Assembly: GCA_021812745.1 (NCBI GenBank)
Contig: JAKAMS010000048.1
Coordinates: 1 to 11,498 of the forward strand
Direction of reading: 5' to 3'
Source: Bacteroidota bacterium
Lineage (GTDB): Bacteria > Bacteroidota > Ignavibacteria > Ignavibacteriales > Melioribacteraceae
Length of the DNA: 11,498 bases
The position numbers and the translations under genes were made by a program. Below the pieces are notes generated by a model. That model ran no database searches. It saw only the letters and a program-made list of their open reading frames with translations, and was not told where the DNA came from. This document shows, in pieces, positions 7,129 through 11,498 of this stretch (positions are counted from its first letter, which is position 1; every line of letters begins with the position of its first letter).

Positions 7129-7617
7129 TCATTTGAACGGAGTTAAATTAAAATAATCTTTGCCAATTATGATTGACACATCTAAAAAGTAATCTTTGTT
7201 TAGCTGCTGAATTACATTTTCATTTTTTATGCCGAGAGATTTTGCAACTTTGAAAGCGTTTGCCATATTGCCTGATCTATCTATTACAAGACTCTCGTTA
7301 AGATCATCCGCTATATAATTACCTGCTTTAACTACATCAAAATTATTGTTGCGGAGAAAATCCGTGAAACGGTCGGCAACTCCGCTTACTCCGCTTCCAT
7401 TTAGAACTTCAACTTGAATAATATCGGAAGCAACTTGCTCTGTTAACTGATCATCTTTTGCGTGCCGGTTGCCTGCAATCTTTATATAAATCGAATAACT
7501 CATATAAATAATAATCGCCGCTAAGAGAAAAATTGAGACGTTAAGAATCAAGTTAAGAGTGGAAGATTTTAGACCGGCAGGTCTTGATGATTTTTTTTTG
7601 ACGTTGCTATTTTCCAA
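7129..7617 (-). CDS. Membrane-anchored LytR C-terminal (LytR_C) domain protein
   Basis: A 162-residue protein with a basic cytoplasmic tail (1-20, many Lys, Ser and Arg), one membrane helix at about 21-47, and a LytR_C domain at about 66-152 that would face the periplasm. The domain shows the V-E-V-L-N-G-S-G motif at 69-76 and ends near I-I-I-G-K-D-Y. LytR_C is the tail domain of many LytR-CpsA-Psr cell-wall ligases, but the catalytic LCP domain is absent here, so ligase activity is not expected and its role is unknown. The start is TTG at 7615-7617; an in-frame stop lies about ten codons upstream and no ATG is near. No good Shine-Dalgarno is visible, and a TTGCGC/GCGCAA hairpin lies just upstream. 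It precedes rsfS by 95 nt on the same strand. Confidence 0.85.
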   Translation of the reverse strand: MENSNVKKKSSRPAGLKSSTLNLILNVSIFLLAAIIIYMSYSIYIKIAGNRHAKDDQLTEQVASDIIQVEVLNGSGVSGVADRFTDFLRNNNFDVVKAGNYIADDLNESLVIDRSGNMANAFKVAKSLGIKNENVIQQLNKDYFLDVSIIIGKDYFNLTPFK

Positions 7618-7624
7618 TTGTGTG

Positions 7625-7656
7625 TTGCGCTCTAAATTTTATTAACCCATGCGCAA
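7625..7656 (-). promoter_or_regulatory. 6-bp stem-loop just upstream of the LytR_C gene start
   Basis: TTGCGC (7625-7630) and GCGCAA (7651-7656) are a perfect inverted pair with a 20-nt AT-rich loop. In the minus-strand RNA the stem ends 7 nt before the TTG start codon, occupying the place where a Shine-Dalgarno sequence would be expected. It might influence translation of the LytR_C gene or reflect the end of the gene upstream. Function is inferred from position only. Confidence 0.3.
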
Positions 7657-7681
7657 TTTAATAAAAAACTATCTCTCTTTC

Positions 7682-8176
7682 TCAGAAGCCCCAATTGTTT
7701 AAGTAGTTATCTCTGTAAAAAGGTGAATAACCGCCATAACCGTATGGAGAATAATACCCGCCAGGCACATTTCTGTATTGAATAATTACATTCATATTAT
7801 CAGTAGGTTTGTATGTTAATTGTGCGCGGCTGATATAAACGCCGTTAATCTGTTTTGAAAATTCTGGTCCGTATGAATTGTAAGGCGTATTAACAAGACT
7901 GATATCGGTTTCTAAATTTAATTTATCGCTGAATTTATAAGCCATGCTGTTTGTATAAACACCAAGAGCCATATTACCGTAGCCGCCGAATGATGAAAAT
8001 GAAAGACCAAATGAATGATGCATGCTAAAATTATCTGAATTAATAAAACCGAATAACGAACCAACCGAATTATCTTTTATCATCCCACTTCTGATATCCG
8101 GTTTTGCTTCATCTCGGAATTGTGCGTTAGTAGCCGTAACAGCAAAAACAAAAAGTATTAGAAGAAGCCTTTTCAT
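7682..8176 (-). CDS. Exported outer-membrane-barrel-like hypothetical protein
   Basis: A 164-residue protein of no family I can name. Residues 1-18 are a clear Sec signal peptide (M-K-R, hydrophobic core, T-N-A) with likely cleavage before Q19. The mature part alternates short polar and aromatic strands typical of beta-barrel pieces, such as the S-F-G-L-S-F-S-S-F-G segment near 55-64 and M-N-V-I-I-Q-Y-R at 128-135. It then turns into a Gly/Tyr/Pro-rich tail (139-155) and ends in Phe, as many outer membrane proteins do. It is short for a whole pore. The start is ATG at 8174-8176 with AAAGGA upstream; an in-frame TTG 13 codons earlier lacks a ribosome site and would spoil the signal peptide. 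It lies between ridA-like and LytR_C genes, 64 nt before the latter. Confidence 0.75.
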   Translation of the reverse strand: MKRLLLILFVFAVTATNAQFRDEAKPDIRSGMIKDNSVGSLFGFINSDNFSMHHSFGLSFSSFGGYGNMALGVYTNSMAYKFSDKLNLETDISLVNTPYNSYGPEFSKQINGVYISRAQLTYKPTDNMNVIIQYRNVPGGYYSPYGYGGYSPFYRDNYLNNWGF

Positions 8177-8337
8177 TTCATTTTCCTTTCGATTTCTAAC
8201 TTTGAACAGCCGCAAAGTTCAATTTGTTTCTATAATTCTTTTCTTTCTTACGGTCAATTTTATCGTATCCATGCATCATAATCAAGTCTATAATTCGATT
8301 AATTCTCATCCGACTGGGAGAACTATTCATCCTTTTT

Positions 8338-8799
8338 CTATGTATTCACTCTAACAACCATTTCAATTTCAACAGGCGAATTCATAGGCAATTCAGCAAC
8401 ACCAACAGCACTTCTTGAATGCTTTCCTGCATCCCCAAAAACCTGTACCAGAAAATCTGAAGCGCCATTTGCAATCTTTGGCTGGGATGTATAACCAACC
8501 GCAGAGCTGACAAATACAGTAACCTTAACTATCTGCTCAATTTTATTCAGATCACCGATCAAGGATTTTACAGCACTTAAACAGTTGATAGCCGACATTC
8601 TTGCGCATTCAATTCCCTTTTCCTCAGTAACTTCATATCCAATTTTCCCTTCAGCTAATAATTTGCCATTCACAAATGGAAGTTGTCCTGATGTAAAAAT
8701 TAAGTTGCCGCTTTTTTGTGCCGGGATATAACTTGCAAGCGGTTTTGGCGGTGTCGCTATTTCAAACCCGGTCAGCTCTTTGATTTTCTTCTCAATCAT
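8338..8799 (-). CDS. RidA/YjgF/UK114 family protein
   Basis: A 153-residue RidA-family protein. Founding members deaminate reactive enamine/imine intermediates made by PLP enzymes such as threonine dehydratase. Family features: G-N-L-I-F-T-S-G-Q-L-P near 31-41, the central V-K-V-T-V-F-V near 91-97, and R129 in S-R-S-A-V-G-V-A-E-L-P, which matches the substrate-carboxylate arginine of active RidA proteins. E144 in V-E-I-E-M fits the usual strand. At 153 residues with a longer N-terminus, it resembles the YjgF-like branch of about 150 residues more than classical RidA of about 128, so true imine deaminase activity is not certain. The start is ATG at 8797-8799 with AGAGG 5 nt upstream; a longer in-frame extension (to 8871) lacks a ribosome site. 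It is divergent from mazG across 119 nt. Confidence 0.9.
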   Translation of the reverse strand: MIEKKIKELTGFEIATPPKPLASYIPAQKSGNLIFTSGQLPFVNGKLLAEGKIGYEVTEEKGIECARMSAINCLSAVKSLIGDLNKIEQIVKVTVFVSSAVGYTSQPKIANGASDFLVQVFGDAGKHSRSAVGVAELPMNSPVEIEMVVRVNT

Positions 8800-8865
8800 T
8801 TTTACCTCTATAATTTTTCCGTATAAATATATTAAAAAAAATAATGATAAAATCTTTCGGAAATA

Positions 8866-8897
8866 TTTCATGATTCAATTACGGCTCTTTATCTTTG
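8866..8897 (+). promoter_or_regulatory. Bacteroidota-type promoter of mazG
   Basis: TATCTTTG at 8890-8897 matches the -7 consensus TAnnTTTG of the Bacteroidota primary sigma factor exactly. TTTC at 8866-8869, one base from the -33 consensus TTTG, lies 20 nt upstream, the usual spacing. Transcription would start near 8904, giving a leader of about 15 nt that still holds the mazG ribosome site (GGAGA at 8909-8913). Confidence 0.6.
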
Positions 8898-8918
8898 CAC
8901 ACAAAATCGGAGAAAGAA

Positions 8919-9686
8919 ATGACCGGCGAAAAGTTCGAAAAACTTTGGCAAATTATGAAGCGCTTACGAGAAGAGTGCCCATGGGATAAAGAACAGACCC
9001 ACGATTCAATCAAAGCGGCTTTGCTTGAAGAAACGTACGAAACCATAGAAGCGATTGATCTGAAAGATTATGATGAGTTGAAATCGGAACTTGGCGATCT
9101 GCTTTTGCATATCGTTTTTCATTCCGCAATTGGAGAAGAGAATAAAACTTTTTCAATTGATGATGTAATTGATTCTATTAGTGAAAAAATGATCCGCCGG
9201 CACCCTCACGTTTTTGGGAATACAAAAGTAACTGGAACTAAAGATATTCTAAGGAATTGGGAAGAGATAAAACTTACAGAAGGACGGGATTCTCTTCTTG
9301 AAGGAGTTCCTAAAAATCTTCCGAGTTTAGCTCGCGCTTTTCGTCTGCAAGAAAAAGCTTCTAAAGTAGGATTCGATTGGGAGAAAAAAGAAGACGTATG
9401 GAAAAAAGTGATAGAGGAAATTGAAGAGATGCATGAGATGGAAAGACTAGGAGATAAAGTGGAACTTGAAAAAGAGATGGGCGATGTCTTCTTCGCATTA
9501 ACTAACTATGCCAGATTCCTTGGTATTCATCCAGAGAATGCACTCCGTCTTACAAATGAAAAATTCATTACACGGTTTAATTACATTGAACAGAAAATTA
9601 AAGAGAGCGGCAAATCATTAACCGAATCTAATCTTGAAGAGATGGATAAGTACTGGGAGGAAAGCAAATCCGCAACAAACAGTTGA
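8919..9686 (+). CDS. mazG: Nucleoside triphosphate pyrophosphohydrolase MazG
   Basis: A 255-residue, two-domain MazG that hydrolyses nucleoside triphosphates to monophosphate and pyrophosphate with Mg2+, a house-cleaning role against aberrant or excess nucleotides. The N-terminal half opens with the typical L-R-E-E-C-P-W-D-K-E-Q-T-H and has E-E-T-Y-E at 37-41 with E57-x-x-D60. The C-terminal half repeats the metal site with E-E-I-E-E at 166-170 and E186-x-x-D189. The link R-H-P-H-V-F-G near 94-100 and N-W-E-x-I-K near 113-118 are family hallmarks. Length is normal for full MazG. The start is ATG at 8919-8921, with GGAGA 5 nt upstream; an earlier in-frame TTG at 8895 falls inside the promoter. 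The gene is convergent with phoH, 52 nt apart. Confidence 0.95.
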   Translation: MTGEKFEKLWQIMKRLREECPWDKEQTHDSIKAALLEETYETIEAIDLKDYDELKSELGDLLLHIVFHSAIGEENKTFSIDDVIDSISEKMIRRHPHVFGNTKVTGTKDILRNWEEIKLTEGRDSLLEGVPKNLPSLARAFRLQEKASKVGFDWEKKEDVWKKVIEEIEEMHEMERLGDKVELEKEMGDVFFALTNYARFLGIHPENALRLTNEKFITRFNYIEQKIKESGKSLTESNLEEMDKYWEESKSATNS

Positions 9687-9738
9687 TTTATTAATCGCAA
9701 TTTTATTCCGGAGTAACTAACCTCGTAAAAAATATTTT

Positions 9739-10686
9739 TTAAACTACTTTGCCGTTATTGTTATAATGCTTTTCGTATGCATTGATAATATCTTTCACAA
9801 GTTTATGTCTAACGACATCGCTTTTTTCAAAGTAGACAAATCCCACTCCATCAATTCCTTTCAGAATTTCTTTTACCTGGACCAAACCGCTTTGTGAATA
9901 ACTCGGCAAATCAATCTGAGTTATATCTCCTGTAACAATTGATTTTGAGTTGGGACCTAGGCGGGTTAAAAACATTTTCATTTGCATACCGGTTGCGTTT
10001 TGAGCTTCATCCAAAATAACATAAGCATTATTCAATGTTCTACCGCGCATATAAGCCAAAGGAACAATTTCTACAATTCCTTTTTCGAGATAATTTTTCA
10101 ATTGTTCTCCGGGAATCATCTCTTCCAAAGCATCGTAAAGAGGACGCAGATATGGATCAATCTTTTCCCGGAAATCGCCCGGAAGAAATCCAAGACTTTC
10201 GCCTGCTTCCACAGCTGGACGCGCAAGAATAATTTTTTTCACTATCCCTTTTTTAAGAGCGGCAACAGCGAATGCAACTGCCAGATATGTTTTTCCGGTT
10301 CCTGCTGGACCAATAGCGAAACAAATATCATTCTCTTTAACACTTTTAATATAAGTAACTTGGTTCGGCGTTTTTGCTTTAATTACATCTTTCTTGGAAT
10401 AAAGAATAATGCTGTCTAATTCGTTGTCGCTAATAATTTCTTTGCCTTGAAGAGTGAGATCAATAATTGTGTAGACATCGTTTGTTTGCAGTTTGCCGGT
10501 AGTGTTAAGAACAAATATCATCTCTTTGACAACTTTTTCAATTGCCGATACTTCTTCTTCAACACCCTGAACAAAAATATTATCTCCGCGCACTGTAACA
10601 TTGGAAGTAAATCTCTCTTCGATCGGTTTAATATTGTTATCATTGATTCCCATGAACGAAAGAAGATCAACATTTTCCAATTTCAA
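9739..10686 (-). CDS. phoH: PhoH family ATPase (start uncertain, probably longer)
   Basis: A PhoH-like P-loop ATPase of 315 residues from the TTG at 10684-10686. An N-terminal region with a KH-like pattern (about 21-60) precedes the ATPase domain. Walker A is G-P-A-G-T-G-K-T at 126-133; A-R-P-A-V-E-A-G-E-S-L-G-F-L-P-G follows near 155-170; Walker B is V-I-L-D-E-A-Q-N at 223-230, then V-T-G-D-I-T-Q-I-D near 252-260. PhoH proteins resemble the ATPase half of RNA helicases and are linked to RNA metabolism and phosphate stress, though their exact role is unsettled. The ribosome site GGAGG (10710-10714) lies 23 nt before this TTG, too far, while the same frame stays open and reads ATT-ACG right after it. 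Translation may therefore start 6-7 codons earlier on a rare start codon. A terminator separates it from the upstream LysM gene. Confidence 0.93.
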   Translation of the reverse strand: MKLENVDLLSFMGINDNNIKPIEERFTSNVTVRGDNIFVQGVEEEVSAIEKVVKEMIFVLNTTGKLQTNDVYTIIDLTLQGKEIISDNELDSIILYSKKDVIKAKTPNQVTYIKSVKENDICFAIGPAGTGKTYLAVAFAVAALKKGIVKKIILARPAVEAGESLGFLPGDFREKIDPYLRPLYDALEEMIPGEQLKNYLEKGIVEIVPLAYMRGRTLNNAYVILDEAQNATGMQMKMFLTRLGPNSKSIVTGDITQIDLPSYSQSGLVQVKEILKGIDGVGFVYFEKSDVVRHKLVKDIINAYEKHYNNNGKVV

Positions 10687-10725
10687 AATTTTTTCTACTT
10701 GCGTAATTGCCTCCTTTATAATACA

Positions 10726-10756
10726 AAAGCCCTCTTCATCAGATGAAAAGGGCTTT
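10726..10756 (-). terminator. Intrinsic terminator after the LysM protein gene
   Basis: AAAGCCCT (10726-10733) pairs with AGGGCTTT (10749-10756), and inside them TTCATC (10735-10740) pairs with GATGAA (10742-10747) across one C/A mismatch. On the minus strand the stem runs into TTTTGTATTAT. It lies 41 nt after the LysM gene stop and 12 nt upstream of the phoH ribosome site. The stem is nearly symmetric, but on the plus strand only TTTATCT follows and no gene would need it there. Confidence 0.75.
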
Positions 10757-10797
10757 ATCTAAAAAATTATTTACTTCTTGTTAACAACAATAATTCC

Positions 10798-11498
10798 TTA
10801 CTTAACTTTCTTAACAGCCGGTGCAGGAGCAGCAGGTTTGTTTTCTTCCTTTACTGTAGAAGGTGTTTGTGTCTGAGTAGGAGGAGCCGGTTTATAATTT
10901 CTTCTAATCTTATCATATTTAGATTTTTCTTCTTCAGTTAAGAATGGAATTTTGAAAATCTGTTTGGGGAAAATTAAATCCGGATTCTTTATTTGGTCTC
11001 TGTTTGATTTATAAATTACAGGCCAAGCAAATGGATTTGCGTAATGTTCTTTTTTCTTAGCGATGTTCCAAAGATTATCATTTTTTACAACTGTATAATT
11101 TATTTCCTTTGGAGCTTCAACCCAAGCATCAAGTTTTCTCTGAAGTTGGTTATGAACTTTGTCAAAGAATTCAGGTAACGCACTGATTTTATTTTTCTTC
11201 ATTGCGTCCAATTCTGCCTGACGGTCTGCTTTTGGTGCAACTTGACCATCAATCTTTGAAGTAAGATCTGCTAATTGTTTTCTGAAATTATCAACATCGG
11301 CTTTTTTAGCGCCTAGCATTGCATAGAGTTCATCAATGCATGAATCATAAGATTTCAGATCAGCATTCATTTTTTTGAGATTTGCAACTTCTGTTTTTAA
11401 TGAATTTAATTCTGTTGTAAGAGCGACTTTTCTTTCCGTTAGTCGGTTAATTTCATTCTGCCATTCCTCTTTTGTCATTTCTTTATCTTGCGCAAAGA
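10798..11498 (-). CDS. Coiled-coil LysM-domain envelope protein (partial, N-terminus beyond window)
   Basis: At least 232 residues are visible. Counting from the internal ATG at 11478, residues about 5-85 are a charged heptad-like coiled coil (many Leu, Lys, Glu). Residues 128-178 form a LysM domain with Y-T-V-V-K-N-D-N-L-W-N-I-A at its start and N-P-D-L-I-F-P-K-Q near its end. A Pro/Ala/Lys/Thr-rich low-complexity tail (about 195-226) follows. LysM binds peptidoglycan glycans, so a periplasmic or cell-wall-attached role is likely. The frame stays open upstream of that ATG to the window edge and reads F-A-Q-D-K-E, which looks like the cleavage end of a signal peptide; the ATG also lacks a good ribosome site. 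I therefore call the gene partial. A terminator follows the stop. Confidence 0.85.
   Translation of the reverse strand, partial: FAQDKEMTKEEWQNEINRLTERKVALTTELNSLKTEVANLKKMNADLKSYDSCIDELYAMLGAKKADVDNFRKQLADLTSKIDGQVAPKADRQAELDAMKKNKISALPEFFDKVHNQLQRKLDAWVEAPKEINYTVVKNDNLWNIAKKKEHYANPFAWPVIYKSNRDQIKNPDLIFPKQIFKIPFLTEEEKSKYDKIRRNYKPAPPTQTQTPSTVKEENKPAAPAPAVKKVK

Noticed and set aside
8304..8323. TTCTC/GAGAA inverted pair after the ridA-like gene as a terminator
   Set aside because: Only five base pairs with a 10-nt loop and no T-run following on the minus strand.
8022..8354. 110-codon plus-strand frame across the barrel-like gene and the gap next to the ridA-like gene
   Set aside because: No known motif or ribosome site, and it overlaps a protein with a clear signal peptide on the other strand.
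9727..9740. AAAAAATATTTTTT palindrome at the convergent end of mazG and phoH as a shared terminator
   Set aside because: It has no GC stem and overlaps the phoH stop codon; such runs are common in AT-rich DNA.
9982..10419. Plus-strand open frames within phoH
   Set aside because: Antisense to strongly conserved Walker A and B coding sequence; no independent support.
1..11498. CRISPR array, insertion sequence, integrase, phage gene, tRNA or rRNA
   Set aside because: No regularly spaced direct repeats, transposase or integrase motifs, tRNA cloverleaf ends or conserved rRNA stretches were seen on either strand.

Overview
The window looks like a chromosomal segment of a low-GC, Gram-negative member of the Bacteroidota/Ignavibacteria group. 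Several things point there: the upstream region of mazG carries a Bacteroidota-type promoter (TATCTTTG, with TTTC 20 nt upstream); there is a Sec-exported, barrel-like aromatic/Gly-rich protein; and the LysM protein appears to begin just after a signal-peptide end reading F-A-Q. The lineage is inferred from style and gene content, because no marker such as rRNA is present.

Left part (1-4709, all on the minus strand): a signalling block. It contains the N-terminal two thirds of a membrane-bound histidine kinase with a CHASE3-like sensor region, cut by the left edge. Next come a soluble PAS-PAS histidine kinase, a response regulator joining a receiver to a LytTR DNA-binding domain, and a short cytosolic histidine kinase with no sensor domain. 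The short kinase and the regulator are 8 nt apart and form the clearest two-component pair. The gaps in this block are long (93 to 381 nt) and hold several perfect inverted repeats, including a 15-bp one just upstream of the PAS-PAS kinase and a 13-bp dyad next to the ribosome binding site of the CHASE3-like kinase.

Middle part (5031-8799, minus strand): a mostly housekeeping run read in the order ridA-like, exported barrel-like hypothetical, membrane-anchored LytR_C-domain protein, rsfS, argS. The rsfS-argS spacing of 23 nt suggests co-transcription. The genes for the LytR_C protein, RsfS and ArgS all appear to start with TTG.

Right part (8800-11498): mazG (plus strand) is divergent from the ridA-like gene and convergent with phoH (minus). 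Upstream of phoH a strong hairpin terminator separates it from a LysM/coiled-coil envelope protein that runs off the right edge. phoH is odd: its strong Shine-Dalgarno sequence faces an ATT-ACG stretch and not a standard start codon.

No rRNA, tRNA, CRISPR array, transposase, integrase or phage gene was seen. I found no clear undescribed system. The most unusual material is the kinase cluster with its LytTR regulator and hairpins, and the non-AUG starts in the housekeeping run.
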